Below, in pieces: positions 1 to 8,839 of a stretch of 64,000 nucleotides of DNA; the stretch's first letter is position 1, and each line of letters begins with the position of its first letter. The position numbers and the translations under genes were made by a program. Under the pieces are notes generated by a model. That model saw only the letters and a list, made by a program, of their open reading frames with translations, was not told the origin of the DNA and made no database searches. Source of the DNA: an uncultured Caproiciproducens sp. (GTDB taxonomy: Bacteria; Bacillota; Clostridia; Oscillospirales; Acutalibacteraceae). Where the stretch lies: assembly GCF_963664915.1 (NCBI RefSeq), contig NZ_OY761810.1:1254661-1318660 (forward strand), in the 5' to 3' direction.

Positions 1-736
1 AGAGCTCGGCAAAGTGGCAACCGGCAGTGACGATGTTGCAAAGCTTGCTGCAAAGACCCTGAAAGATAAGGATTACCTCGCTAAGAAATCCATGTGGATC
101 TTCGGCGGCGACGGCTGGGCATATGATATCGGTTTCGGCGGCGTTGACCATGTTATCGCTTCCGGCGAGAATGTCAACATCCTCGTATTCGATACCGAAG
201 TATATTCCAACACAGGCGGGCAGGCTTCCAAGTCAACACCAATCGGTTCCGTTGCACAGTTCGCGGCAACCGGTAAGGCGACAAAGAAGAAAGATCTTCC
301 TGCTATCGCAATGAGCTATGGCTATGTCTATGTTGCCCATATTGCAATGGGTGCGGACTACAACCAGACCATCAAAGCGATTACGGAAGCCGAAAGCTAC
401 AACGGTCCCTCCATTATCATTGCTTATGCTCCATGTATCAACCATGGTATTAAGGGCGGCATGAGCATTGCGCAGATGGAAGAGAAAAAGGCGGTTGAGG
501 CCGGTTACTGGAGCAACTTCCGCTTTGATCCCCGTCTTGCGGCAGAAGGCAAGAATCCGTTCCATCTCGACAGCAAGGCTCCTACAGCCAGCTATCGTGA
601 CTTCATTATGGGCGAGGTTCGCTATAACTCTCTTACACGTGCGTTCCCTGAGCGCGCAGAGACTCTGTTCCAGAAGGCTGAAAAGAATGCCGTTGAGAAT
701 TACGAGCATCTTTCTAAGCTCTCCAATATGGAATAA
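1..736 (+). CDS. nifJ: Pyruvate:ferredoxin (flavodoxin) oxidoreductase, C-terminal part (5' end outside window)
   Basis: About 245 C-terminal residues are present; the reading frame is open to the first base, so the gene begins upstream of the window (the full family protein is roughly 1170 residues). The visible part is the thiamine-diphosphate-binding domain: a GDGWAYDIGFGGVDH block followed about 30 residues later by YSNTGGQ, the usual GDG...N cofactor and magnesium motif. The enzyme oxidatively decarboxylates pyruvate to acetyl-CoA and reduces ferredoxin in the cytoplasm of anaerobes. The stop codon is followed 15 bases later by a strong hairpin terminator, so this is the last gene of its transcript. 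Family assignment is secure; substrate preference (pyruvate versus another 2-oxoacid) is inferred from close resemblance to the single-chain pyruvate enzyme. Confidence 0.95.
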   Translation, partial: ELGKVATGSDDVAKLAAKTLKDKDYLAKKSMWIFGGDGWAYDIGFGGVDHVIASGENVNILVFDTEVYSNTGGQASKSTPIGSVAQFAATGKATKKKDLPAIAMSYGYVYVAHIAMGADYNQTIKAITEAESYNGPSIIIAYAPCINHGIKGGMSIAQMEEKKAVEAGYWSNFRFDPRLAAEGKNPFHLDSKAPTASYRDFIMGEVRYNSLTRAFPERAETLFQKAEKNAVENYEHLSKLSNME

Positions 737-751
737 TCTTTCTTGAATCAG

Positions 752-788
752 CAGGCCCCGCGCAGCGTTACGCTGCGCGGGGCCTTTT
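752..788 (+). terminator. Rho-independent terminator of nifJ
   Basis: A GC-rich perfect stem (GGCCCCGCGCAGCG pairing with CGCTGCGCGGGGCC, TTA loop) is followed directly by TTTT, 15 bases after the nifJ stop codon. Confidence 0.93.
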
Positions 789-888
789 CATATGATTAGA
801 GTCATGTATTTAAGGGAAAATATAGTGATAACAATTTTTTAATTAGAAGGATTTTTTTATAATTTATAAGATTAAAGCAATAAAACAT

Positions 889-935
889 TCACAATATATT
901 GACTTGTGACTGGAGTATGATACAATATATAGTAT
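889..935 (+). promoter_or_regulatory. Tandem NrdR boxes upstream of nrdJ
   Basis: Two copies of the NrdR core CwATATATwG occur: CAATATATTG at 892-901 and CAATATATAG at 923-932. Both match the published core consensus at every position, and their centres are 31 bp apart, about three helical turns, the spacing typical of NrdR-regulated ribonucleotide reductase promoters. The first overlaps the -35 element and the second the -10 element of the promoter at 899-926, so bound NrdR (nucleotide-sensing repressor, not encoded in this window) would block polymerase. Seen: sites and spacing. Inferred: occupancy by NrdR. Confidence 0.85.
899..926 (+). promoter_or_regulatory. nrdJ promoter
   Basis: TTGACT at 899-904, a 16-bp spacer and TACAAT at 921-926 resemble a housekeeping sigma-A promoter. 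It lies about 33 bp upstream of the nrdJ start and is interleaved with the two NrdR boxes. Confidence 0.7.
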
Positions 936-958
936 CATACGAAATTAGGGGGAGAGAC

Positions 959-3211
959 ATGACTATTTCGCAAAACGCAATGACGGTCTTAAAAAAACGC
1001 TATTTGATAAAAGATGAAACTGGTGAAACCATTGAAACGGTAGAAGGGCTGTTTCACCGTGTAGCCGCTGCAATTGCATCACCGGACAAACTGCACGACC
1101 AGAACGCCGACTTAAAAAAGACGGAGGAGCTATTTTTTAATATGATGCAGGAGCTTGAATTCCTGCCGAATTCTCCGACCCTGATGAACGCCGGCCGTCC
1201 GCTCGGGCAACTTTCGGCGTGCTTTGTGCTGCCTGTGGAGGACAGCATGGAAGCGATTTTTGAAGCGATTAAGCAGGCCGCGCTGATCCACAAGTCCGGC
1301 GGCGGCACAGGCTTTTCGTTTTCCCGCCTTCGCCAGCAGGGCAGCACGGTCAATTCGACCGGCGGCGTTGCTTCCGGCCCGATCAGTTTCATGAAGGTGT
1401 TCAACATGGCGACGGAAGCCGTTAAACAGGGCGGAACACGGCGCGGGGCAAACATGGGGATTCTGCGCATCGACCATCCGGATATTATGGATTTTATCGA
1501 CTGCAAAGCAAATAACGATGAAATCAATAACTTTAATATTTCTGTCGGCCTAACGGAAAAATTTATGGAAGCGGTGGAAAAAGACACCGACTACCACCTG
1601 ATTGACCCTCACACAAAAATGGCCGTTTCCACACTGCACGCCCGCACGGTATTCGACCATATTGTAGATGCCGCCTGGCACAACGGAGAGCCGGGCATTA
1701 TTTTTCTCGACCGCCTCAACCGGGACAATATCGTACCCTCACAGGGTGAAATTGAATCCACCAATCCCTGCGGCGAACAGCCGCTCCTGCCGTACGAATC
1801 CTGTAATCTCGGTTCGGTCAATCTTTTAAAGATGCTCAAAACAACGGATGAAACACAGGAAATCGACTGGGCGAAGCTGGAAAGTACAGTAAAAATCGCT
1901 GTGCATTTTCTGGATAATGTCATTGACGCCAATAAATATCCCCTGGAAAATATTGACCATGTCACCAAACAGACGCGAAAAATCGGGCTGGGCGTTATGG
2001 GCTGGGCCGACAGTCTGCTGAAAATGGGAATTCCTTATAACTCCGACGAGGCGATCACGCTCGGCGAAAAGGTTATGAAATTTATCACGGCATGCGGACG
2101 AGACGAAAGCGCGGTGCTTGCAAAAACACGCGGTGCGTTTCCGCTGTTTGCGGAAAGCACTTTTCCGCAGGATACGCCCCTGCGCAACGGCACGATTACC
2201 ACCATTGCGCCAACCGGAACGCTCTCCATCATCGGGGACTGCTCGAGCGGCGTGGAGCCGGTCTTCGGCTATGTTTACATCCGTAATATTATGGATGGTA
2301 CGGAAATGATCGAGGTCAATCCGATTTTAAAGGCCGAGCTGGAAAAGCGGGGTCTTTATTCCGACGAACTGATGAAACGCATTGCCAAGGAGGGAACGAT
2401 TGCCCATATGGAAGAACTTCCGGAAGACCTGCGCCGGGTTTTTGTTTCCGCGCACGATATCAGCCCGGAATACCATATCCGCATGCAGGCGGCGTTCCAG
2501 AAGGGAACGGACAATGCGGTTTCCAAAACGGTAAACTTTTCAAAAGACGCCACACGGGAAGAGGTCGCCAGTGCGTATACGCTCGCATTTCATCTGGGCT
2601 GCAAGGGCGTGACCATTTACCGCGACGGCAGCCGTGCCGAGCAGGTGCTCAATATCGGGAAGGTAAAAAAAGAAGGCCCGCCTGCCGCAGAATCGGAAGA
2701 GCTTGGCCGGATTGTGCCGCGTCCGCGTCCGGATACGGTGATGGGAATTACGGAGCGGGTGAAAATCGGCTGTGGAAATTTATATATCACTGTCAATTAT
2801 GATGATAAGGGAATCTGCGAAGTGTTTACCAATACCGGAAAAGCCGGCGGCTGCCCCTCCCAGTCCGAAGCAACGGCGCGTCTTGCGTCCATTGCACTGC
2901 GCAGCGGCATGGAGGTGGAAAGCATTGTCGATCAGCTCAAAGGTATCCGCTGCCCGTCCACCATCCGTCAGTCGGGCATGAAATGCACCTCCTGCCCGGA
3001 TGCGATTGCAAAAGCCATTGAACGTGTTTACAAGCAGCAGATTCAACTGGGGAAATGGTCCGTGCCCGAGCAGGCGGACCCTGAGCCGGCAAAAAAAGCC
3101 GTGGATGACGCTCCCGGGAAAATGCATTTTTGCCCGGAGTGCGGCGCGAAGCTCGAACACGAGGGCGGCTGTGTGATGTGCCGCCAATGTGGGTATTCCC
3201 GGTGCGGCTGA
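959..3211 (+). CDS. nrdJ: Adenosylcobalamin-dependent (class II) ribonucleoside-diphosphate reductase
   Basis: Reduces ribonucleotides to deoxyribonucleotides without oxygen, using a thiyl radical generated from adenosylcobalamin. The 750-residue product carries the class II hallmarks: a redox cysteine in LSACFVLP (about residue 88), the GGGTGFSFSRLR substrate loop (115-125), the NPCGEQ radical-cysteine motif (C271, E273), and a C-terminal extension ending in a zinc-ribbon of CPECG and CRQCG type that probably re-reduces the active site. The ATG at 959 is chosen because GGGGGAGAG lies just upstream; the frame is open further 5' (TTG at 899) but that would run through the promoter. Transcription is probably controlled by NrdR (two boxes). 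The convergent neighbour ending 10 bases away makes the cofactor, which supports the cofactor assignment. Confidence 0.95.
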   Translation: MTISQNAMTVLKKRYLIKDETGETIETVEGLFHRVAAAIASPDKLHDQNADLKKTEELFFNMMQELEFLPNSPTLMNAGRPLGQLSACFVLPVEDSMEAIFEAIKQAALIHKSGGGTGFSFSRLRQQGSTVNSTGGVASGPISFMKVFNMATEAVKQGGTRRGANMGILRIDHPDIMDFIDCKANNDEINNFNISVGLTEKFMEAVEKDTDYHLIDPHTKMAVSTLHARTVFDHIVDAAWHNGEPGIIFLDRLNRDNIVPSQGEIESTNPCGEQPLLPYESCNLGSVNLLKMLKTTDETQEIDWAKLESTVKIAVHFLDNVIDANKYPLENIDHVTKQTRKIGLGVMGWADSLLKMGIPYNSDEAITLGEKVMKFITACGRDESAVLAKTRGAFPLFAESTFPQDTPLRNGTITTIAPTGTLSIIGDCSSGVEPVFGYVYIRNIMDGTEMIEVNPILKAELEKRGLYSDELMKRIAKEGTIAHMEELPEDLRRVFVSAHDISPEYHIRMQAAFQKGTDNAVSKTVNFSKDATREEVASAYTLAFHLGCKGVTIYRDGSRAEQVLNIGKVKKEGPPAAESEELGRIVPRPRPDTVMGITERVKIGCGNLYITVNYDDKGICEVFTNTGKAGGCPSQSEATARLASIALRSGMEVESIVDQLKGIRCPSTIRQSGMKCTSCPDAIAKAIERVYKQQIQLGKWSVPEQADPEPAKKAVDDAPGKMHFCPECGAKLEHEGGCVMCRQCGYSRCG

Positions 3212-3220
3212 TGCTGTGAA

Positions 3221-3745
3221 TCAAAATTCTATTCCCCGGCGGGCGGGAATATCCCTGTCGAAGGGATGCTTCACTTTTTTAATTTCCGAAACATAATCGG
3301 CGAGCTCCAAGACCTCTGGTTTTGGGCCGCGCCCAGTCAAAACAAGCTCCACATTTTGGGGCTTGTTTTTTATTAAGTCTGTCAGCATGCCGCCGTCAAG
3401 AAGGCCGCAGTTCACCGCGCCGAAAACCTCATCCAGAATCAGCAGGTCACAGTCCCCTGCGTTGACGGCGGAAACGGCTTTGCAGAACAGATTGCCGCAA
3501 AGTACCGCGGTCTCCTCCAGTTCGCGTTTCGTCATTTGAAAGGTAAATTTTACGCTTGCCGGGGCGGGAATCACCTCGAAATTTTTTAGCTGTCTTAGTA
3601 CGATCAGTTCGCTCGAGCTGTTTCCTTTTAAAAACTGGACCATCAGAACCCGTTTTCCGCTTCCGCAGGCACGCACTCCAAGTCCGACAGCGGCAGTGGT
3701 TTTTCCTTTTCCGTCACCGCAGTAAACATGCGTCAGTCCGTTCAT
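3221..3745 (-). CDS. cobO: Corrinoid (cob(I)yrinic acid a,c-diamide/cobalamin) adenosyltransferase
   Basis: Transfers the adenosyl group of ATP to reduced corrinoids, making adenosylcobalamin. The 174-residue protein begins with the P-loop CGDGKGKTTAAVGLG characteristic of the CobA/CobO/BtuR family, followed by LILDEVFGAVNCGLL, the family's Walker B region, and LTGRGPKPEVLELADYVSEI. Length fits the family. The start at 3745 has GGAG eight bases upstream; the frame continues to 3808 but without a ribosome site. It converges on nrdJ, whose product needs adenosylcobalamin; no other B12 synthesis gene is in the window, so it may serve salvage or activation of corrinoids. No cobalamin riboswitch was recognised upstream. 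Confidence 0.9.
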   Translation of the reverse strand: MNGLTHVYCGDGKGKTTAAVGLGVRACGSGKRVLMVQFLKGNSSSELIVLRQLKNFEVIPAPASVKFTFQMTKRELEETAVLCGNLFCKAVSAVNAGDCDLLILDEVFGAVNCGLLDGGMLTDLIKNKPQNVELVLTGRGPKPEVLELADYVSEIKKVKHPFDRDIPARRGIEF

Positions 3746-3992
3746 CTTGCACACTCCATCCGTAAAAAATATTTTCATAGGAACATCATAGCATATTTTG
3801 CCGCACATACATTATTAAAATGAATAAATGTTTAATATTCATTTGGCGCATTCATAATTTAGCCCAATTCACGTTACATATTTTTCTTAGAAATATCATA
3901 AAAATATAAACTAATAATCACATCCTTTTCACATAGCACTGGCATAATAACAATCACAGCAAGCAAATAACCGCTGAAAGGAAATGATTTTA

Positions 3993-5402
3993 ATGTATAA
4001 TCCATTTACAGATGGCGAAAAGAACAAAAATCTGACAAACCGGGATTTAAATAATGCAGGCACCGATTACAGAGGTACAAATCAAACCGAGTGGCAGGGG
4101 GATTCTTACCATTACAGCAAGCCGGCCAATGAAACACCGGTTTACAGTTGGGAACAACCGTCCATTCCCCAGCAGACTTCCGTAAGCTTTCAGGAACCGC
4201 GCAAGAAAAAGCGCGGCGGCAGAAAAATTTTTGTAAAAGTGTTGGCGGCGGTCATGTGCTGTCTGGTTATTTCGGCCGGCTCCATCACCGGGTTCGCCGC
4301 ACTGGTTAACAACGGATATGTTAAACTCGGAAACACCAGTTCAAGCGACCCGGCATTCACTGTTACCAAGCTGGTCAACAGCGGCACAACCAATACCGCC
4401 GCGACTGCCGGTGAATTGACAAAACAGCAAATCGCTGAAAAAGTGGTGCCGTCGGTTGTGTGTATTCAAAACTATCAGCTGAGTCAGAGCACTAAATACA
4501 CAATGGGCGGGAATGGTGCCAATACAACCGCTGCCGGGAACAGTAACGAAGACAGCGCGGTTGACCCGACAAGCGAAGGCTCCGGCATTATTGCCACCAG
4601 CGACGGCTACATCATTACCAACGCACACGTTGTTGACGGCGCGTCGACGATCAAGGTCATTTTATCCAACGGCACAAAATATGAGGCGAAGCTGATCGGC
4701 AGCGACAGCGTCACGGATCTTGCCGTTATCAAGATAGAGGCCACGGGCCTGACGGCGGCGGAATTCGGCTCCTCGGACGACCTGAAGGTTGCGGACACCG
4801 TTATGGCAATCGGCAACCCGGGCGGCTTGGAATTCAACTCAAGCGTTACCGTCGGATATATTTCGGCGCTGAACCGTGAACTCACAAACTCCGACACAGG
4901 GTATACCATGAAGGTCATTCAGACCGATGCTGCAATCAACCCGGGCAATTCCGGCGGCGCGCTGGTCAATATGTATGGTCAGGTGATCGGCATTAACTCT
5001 TCTAAAATTGTTGCGACCGGCTACGAAGGACTTGGCTTCTCCATTCCAATCAGTGTCGCACAGCCTGTCATCAGCGATCTGAAACAGTACGGTTATGTAA
5101 AGGACAGGGCGATGCTCGGCGTTTCCGGCCAATTTATTGACACAATGACTTCCCGCTTTTACAACCTGCCCGTCGGCATGTATGTCGGCTCCGTTACAAG
5201 CGACGCAGTCACCTCGGCCGGTATTAAAAAAGGCGACGTGATTACAAAAATCGACGGTAAGGATGTTACGAGCCAGAATGTGATTACCGGAATCATTACC
5301 GCAAAGAAACCGGGAGATACAGTCACATTGAATGTAACAAGCTCGCTGACGGGCGAGAGTTTTACCGCGACGGTAAAGCTAGCGCAGTCAACCGGTAAAT
5401 AA
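3993..5402 (+). CDS. htrA: HtrA/DegP-type membrane-anchored serine protease with PDZ domain
   Basis: Surface quality-control protease. The 469-residue product has an N-terminal cytoplasmic tail rich in polar residues with a basic RKKKRGGRK stretch near 70-78, one membrane segment (about 80-104), an extracytoplasmic trypsin-like domain with the catalytic triad H212 (TNAHVVDG), D242 (VTDLAVIK) and S320 (NPGNSGGAL), and a C-terminal PDZ domain (VTSAGIKKGDVITKIDG). This order matches HtrA/HtrB of Firmicutes. The ATG at 3993 is preferred over the ATG at 3984 because AAAGGA lies ten bases before it and only one base before the other. It is a single-gene unit between a divergent adenosyltransferase gene and a terminator. 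No CssR-type operator was identified. Confidence 0.93.
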   Translation: MYNPFTDGEKNKNLTNRDLNNAGTDYRGTNQTEWQGDSYHYSKPANETPVYSWEQPSIPQQTSVSFQEPRKKKRGGRKIFVKVLAAVMCCLVISAGSITGFAALVNNGYVKLGNTSSSDPAFTVTKLVNSGTTNTAATAGELTKQQIAEKVVPSVVCIQNYQLSQSTKYTMGGNGANTTAAGNSNEDSAVDPTSEGSGIIATSDGYIITNAHVVDGASTIKVILSNGTKYEAKLIGSDSVTDLAVIKIEATGLTAAEFGSSDDLKVADTVMAIGNPGGLEFNSSVTVGYISALNRELTNSDTGYTMKVIQTDAAINPGNSGGALVNMYGQVIGINSSKIVATGYEGLGFSIPISVAQPVISDLKQYGYVKDRAMLGVSGQFIDTMTSRFYNLPVGMYVGSVTSDAVTSAGIKKGDVITKIDGKDVTSQNVITGIITAKKPGDTVTLNVTSSLTGESFTATVKLAQSTGK

Positions 5403-5442
5403 ATCTACAAGAAACTTTTTCATAAATATCCCCTTCTTTTAT

Positions 5443-5477
5443 AAAAACGACGGAACCGATTTGGTTCCGCCGTTTTT
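5443..5477. terminator. Bidirectional terminator between htrA and the serine hydrolase gene
   Basis: AAAAACGACGGAACC pairs with GGTTCCGCCGTTTTT across a GATTT loop (one mismatch). A-rich and T-rich flanks allow function on both strands, suiting the convergent gene ends. Confidence 0.88.
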
Positions 5478-7284
5478 ATGTTTTATCAGATACGGTTCCC
5501 TTTGTGCGGGGCATCATAATCGTGTCCACACGCGCGGCCATGCGCTGCTGTGAGATGGTGTCGATCAACATCTTGTCGATGGAGTTTCCATTTCCCCCGA
5601 CCAGCCCGAACAGCATTTTCGTCGCGGCTTCCACGCTGGGGTGTTCGTAAAACCGGATCAGCAGCTTTTCGCCGTAAAAAATAAATTTCATAACGCGTAA
5701 ACTTGGGGTTTCAATATAGGAGACATACAGAATCATAACGGTACGGTCTTCTTCGTCGGTGGTGAGCTTTGCGGTTGCCCCGACAGTGTAAACATCGTTA
5801 TTGAGTGAGACGTCGGCACGGCGCGGCACGCCGTCAAGTCCGGCGAGAATCACATTTTCATCGTTACCGTCATACAGCGTAATTTTGCATACATCAGGTT
5901 CAAATTCAAAGGAAACACGGGTAATACCCCCGGAAAAATTATTGGTGACACACTGTAAAATCAGCGGAAGGAGAGTGCCGTAGCTGCTTTCCAGACGATA
6001 CTGCCGTTTGTCAATGCCTGCCGCCAGAATGGGCAACCTGTCGTTTTTTGCGCTGGGAAAGAACCGCTGAAAAAAACGGTAGACGGGATTGTATTTCTGA
6101 GGCTTTGGCGCCGTTTCACCAACCGCGTACAGATTTTCAAGTTTCTCCTGCAGCGCGCGCAGCGCACGGATATTTTTAGGAAGGGGATGGTCAAAAATAT
6201 CCTGTGCATTGTCGCCAAAATATTTTTCAACCATTTCAGTGGATAAATCGGAAAAGAAATTCTGGCTTCCACTTGTGATTGCCACCACCATGTCATGTTG
6301 CGGCAGCATGATGACATATTGGCCGAATACGCCGTTGTACTGATAGGCGTCCTTTGCCCCAAAGTCCCACAGCTGATACCCGTAGCCGACCGCGCTGCCG
6401 TTTTCACGGGGGGGAGTCTGCACTTTGGTCGATTCCTGAATCCATTCTTCGGGAACCAGCTGCCGCGTTTCCCCGTCAACCGTCCAACGCCCGCCCTGCA
6501 AATACAACTGACCCAGCTTTGCCATGTCCGCAATGTGCAGATACAGTCCCCAGCCGCCTTTTTCAATTCCCAGCGGGCAGGTTTCCCAGGTGACGTTTTC
6601 AATTTCCATCGGGGCAAAAAGACGCGGAGTAAGGTACTCCACCAGTCCCGTGCCGGACTTTTTGCGCACGATTGCGCTCAGCAAATAGGAATTCATACTG
6701 TTGTAGATAAAGTCACTGCCGGGTTCAAAAATACAGTCCGATGCTAAGTAAGCCCTCACCCAGTCTTTTTCCACAAAAGAGCCTACTTCGTTAAACTTGA
6801 TGCCGCTGGTCATATTCAGCAGATGCCGGATGGTAATATTGTTGATTCTGGGACTGCGGAACATTATACCCTTTTCAGGGAATATATCAATAATTTTTTC
6901 GTCAAGAGTAAGAAGTCCTTCCGCTATGGCGATCCCGACCGCCATGCCGGTTATGCTTTTGGAAAGGGAAAACATCATATGGGGATAGCTGGGGGAATAG
7001 GGTTTGAAACTGCCCTGCGCAATCAATTTTCCATGGCGCAGCAGCATGACGCTGTGAACACGGATTTGGCTGCAGGAATCAAGTTCTTCGAAAAACTGTT
7101 TAATGTATTCGCTGGAGATTCCTTCATCCTCCGGCGTAGAGGAAATAAGGCCGCCGATATCTGTTTTCGGGATATTCTTTTTTTTCTGCGGCTGAAAAGG
7201 ATATGGCGTGATACGGCGCATATCCCCGCGGATAAATTTCACGACCAGGTCAACGGTCTTCATTTGGGACAATAGATCCATCAT
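5476..7284 (-). CDS. Serine hydrolase of the class C beta-lactamase / penicillin-binding-protein-like family
   Basis: The 602-residue protein has a beta-lactamase-related domain at about residues 50-350: SLSK (S106 nucleophile, K109 base) within MMFSLSKSITGMAVG, and YNSMNSYLLS, which supplies the Y-x-N motif. The C-terminal 200 residues (after YNPVYRFFQRFF) form an extra domain that I cannot assign. There is no signal peptide, so it may be cytoplasmic or peripheral. Families of this type hydrolyse esters, amides or D-amino-acid peptides; the substrate is not predictable. It is the last gene of the cysteine desulfurase-thiI-cinA-sortase run; its ATG follows the upstream stop by four bases, with GGGGGG in the preceding gene's last codons as ribosome site. 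A true beta-lactamase seems unlikely given size and context. Confidence 0.8.
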   Translation of the reverse strand: MMDLLSQMKTVDLVVKFIRGDMRRITPYPFQPQKKKNIPKTDIGGLISSTPEDEGISSEYIKQFFEELDSCSQIRVHSVMLLRHGKLIAQGSFKPYSPSYPHMMFSLSKSITGMAVGIAIAEGLLTLDEKIIDIFPEKGIMFRSPRINNITIRHLLNMTSGIKFNEVGSFVEKDWVRAYLASDCIFEPGSDFIYNSMNSYLLSAIVRKKSGTGLVEYLTPRLFAPMEIENVTWETCPLGIEKGGWGLYLHIADMAKLGQLYLQGGRWTVDGETRQLVPEEWIQESTKVQTPPRENGSAVGYGYQLWDFGAKDAYQYNGVFGQYVIMLPQHDMVVAITSGSQNFFSDLSTEMVEKYFGDNAQDIFDHPLPKNIRALRALQEKLENLYAVGETAPKPQKYNPVYRFFQRFFPSAKNDRLPILAAGIDKRQYRLESSYGTLLPLILQCVTNNFSGGITRVSFEFEPDVCKITLYDGNDENVILAGLDGVPRRADVSLNNDVYTVGATAKLTTDEEDRTVMILYVSYIETPSLRVMKFIFYGEKLLIRFYEHPSVEAATKMLFGLVGGNGNSIDKMLIDTISQQRMAARVDTIMMPRTKGTVSDKT

Positions 7285-7288
7285 CGGT

Positions 7289-7786
7289 TTAACCCCCCGG
7301 ATTAAAAGTATTCATTGAATTCTCAATTGTTTTTTCAAACGGTTCCCTTGGTTCAGCAGGGAATTCGCCGGTCAGGGCGAATTTCAATGCCAGCCTTTCG
7401 CAAGCGGGCAAAAGCATCAGCGAAAGTTCCTCCGGAATATCAGGCAGCACAGCGATAGCCTGATTCAGGCTTTCAATCAGGTACCCTGTTTTATCAGTAC
7501 CGTTCAGACGCAGGACGCCTTTGGGCTCTCCGATTGGATTGACGGGAATATGTAGGGTTTTAAACAGCAGCGGCGCACAGTCCGGTCGTGTTTCGGTAGT
7601 GTCGCCAACGACAAAAACAATCGGAAGCGTGCGCAGCAGATGGAACATGGCCGGGTTCAGATCCGTTTTTTTGGCGCAGATTTTCACGTCTGAAATATTG
7701 ATTTCAAAAAACCCTAAGGCTGTATCGATCTGCTTTTGGCACAGCAAAGTTCTGTGCGCAAGATAGAACACCAGTCCCGCGTTCAT
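7289..7786 (-). CDS. Conserved-looking hypothetical protein, 165 residues
   Basis: I do not recognise this protein with confidence. It is soluble, with no signal peptide or membrane segment. It contains FVVGDTTETRPDCAPLLF (about residues 57-74), followed by GEPKGVLRLNG and a helix ending in a PDIPEELSLMLLPACERL segment. The GDTTE turn and its position downstream of cinA suggest a molybdopterin-binding-like fold related to the CinA N-terminal domain, but this is only an impression. Its ATG overlaps the TGA of the sortase gene (ATGA), so the two are probably translationally coupled, and the next gene starts four bases after its stop. Confidence 0.65.
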   Translation of the reverse strand: MNAGLVFYLAHRTLLCQKQIDTALGFFEINISDVKICAKKTDLNPAMFHLLRTLPIVFVVGDTTETRPDCAPLLFKTLHIPVNPIGEPKGVLRLNGTDKTGYLIESLNQAIAVLPDIPEELSLMLLPACERLALKFALTGEFPAEPREPFEKTIENSMNTFNPGG

Positions 7787-8823
7787 GTTTCTTCACCCCA
7801 CGATAAAACATTCTTTTTGACGGCCTGTTCATAGGTGCCCGGCCAGACCGGCTTTTTACCGCCGTGTTTTTTGTACCAGCAGTCCGGGTACACCACTTTG
7901 CTGTTGTATGCCGCTTTGGAGACATCCACTTCACTGCTTTCCCCGTCACGCACTTTGCGCGCAACCACAACCTCACGGAAATCGGTGAACTCGTAGGAAC
8001 AGGTCGAAAGCAGCACAATGCTGTCCTCTTCGTTAAAACTGACGCCGGTGTTGTAAATGGAGCGGATGCGCATTTGATAGACAAAATTAAGATAATCGCT
8101 GTCATTTTTAAAGTTGGTTTTCAAGTAATTAAATGGCTCGCCCTGCTCCGGCAGCGTGTTGGTCAGAAAAACCGAAATTACCTTCCACTGCGACTGGCTG
8201 TCAATCGTATCAAAGGTAAATGCGGGGGTACTTTTATAAAAATCCAGTGTTTTGTATTTATTGAGCTGTGTGAACATACGGCCCGAAATGAGCGAATGAC
8301 CGTACAGCAGTACGCTGCGCGATTTTCCTTTTTCCACGGAACAGCGCGCATCCACAAACACGCTTCCGTATGTGGAATGGTTGCTGCGGTAGTCATGGGT
8401 CAGATAGAATTCTGGTTCTTTTGTACTTGCCTGTAAAACAGGCAGGTCGATGATTGTGTTGGGAACCTTGATCCAGCCTACAATGGAGGGGTTTACTTTT
8501 TGCAGTTCGAGAAATTTAATCAGCCGCCCCTGCGCGTCGCGTTCCGGCGGTGCGCTCGATACGGGCGCTTCGTCCCCCGAAGGGACGGGCGCGGCGCTTG
8601 ACGAATAGTAAATATTTTTAATATCCTGCTGCTCCGTGTCGACGGCGGCCGGCAGGATAACGAAATCCCAAAACAGAAACAGAGCGCAGCCAAGAAAAAC
8701 GCAGGCGGCAATCAGGCTGATGCTCTTTTGAATCTTCAGCTTTTTGCTGTCACCCTTCCAGGGAAGCAGCGAACGGTACAATGGAAGCTTTTTTTTTGTG
8801 CGGTCTCCGTCCTGCGGATTCAT
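7783..8823 (-). CDS. srtB: Class B sortase
   Basis: Sortases cleave a C-terminal sorting signal and join surface proteins to peptidoglycan or to each other. The 346-residue protein has a short basic N-terminus, a membrane segment (ISLIAACVFLGCALFLFWDF, about residues 33-52) and an extracytoplasmic sortase domain with VLLYGHSL (catalytic His), VLLSTCSYEF (catalytic Cys) and DFREVVVARK (catalytic Arg). The long insertions and the STCSYEF signature fit class B. The ATG at 8823 has GGGGGG seven bases upstream, so the longer frame to 8880, which would overlap cinA, is not used. No protein in this window carries an obvious NPxTx or LPxTG sorting signal, so its substrate lies elsewhere. Confidence 0.88.
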   Translation of the reverse strand: MNPQDGDRTKKKLPLYRSLLPWKGDSKKLKIQKSISLIAACVFLGCALFLFWDFVILPAAVDTEQQDIKNIYYSSSAAPVPSGDEAPVSSAPPERDAQGRLIKFLELQKVNPSIVGWIKVPNTIIDLPVLQASTKEPEFYLTHDYRSNHSTYGSVFVDARCSVEKGKSRSVLLYGHSLISGRMFTQLNKYKTLDFYKSTPAFTFDTIDSQSQWKVISVFLTNTLPEQGEPFNYLKTNFKNDSDYLNFVYQMRIRSIYNTGVSFNEEDSIVLLSTCSYEFTDFREVVVARKVRDGESSEVDVSKAAYNSKVVYPDCWYKKHGGKKPVWPGTYEQAVKKNVLSWGEET

Positions 8824-8839
8824 GCTGACACCCCCCCGG

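Noticed and set aside
3746-3992. Cobalamin riboswitch near the adenosyltransferase gene
   Set aside because: No B12-box-like sequence was found on either strand here or before nrdJ.
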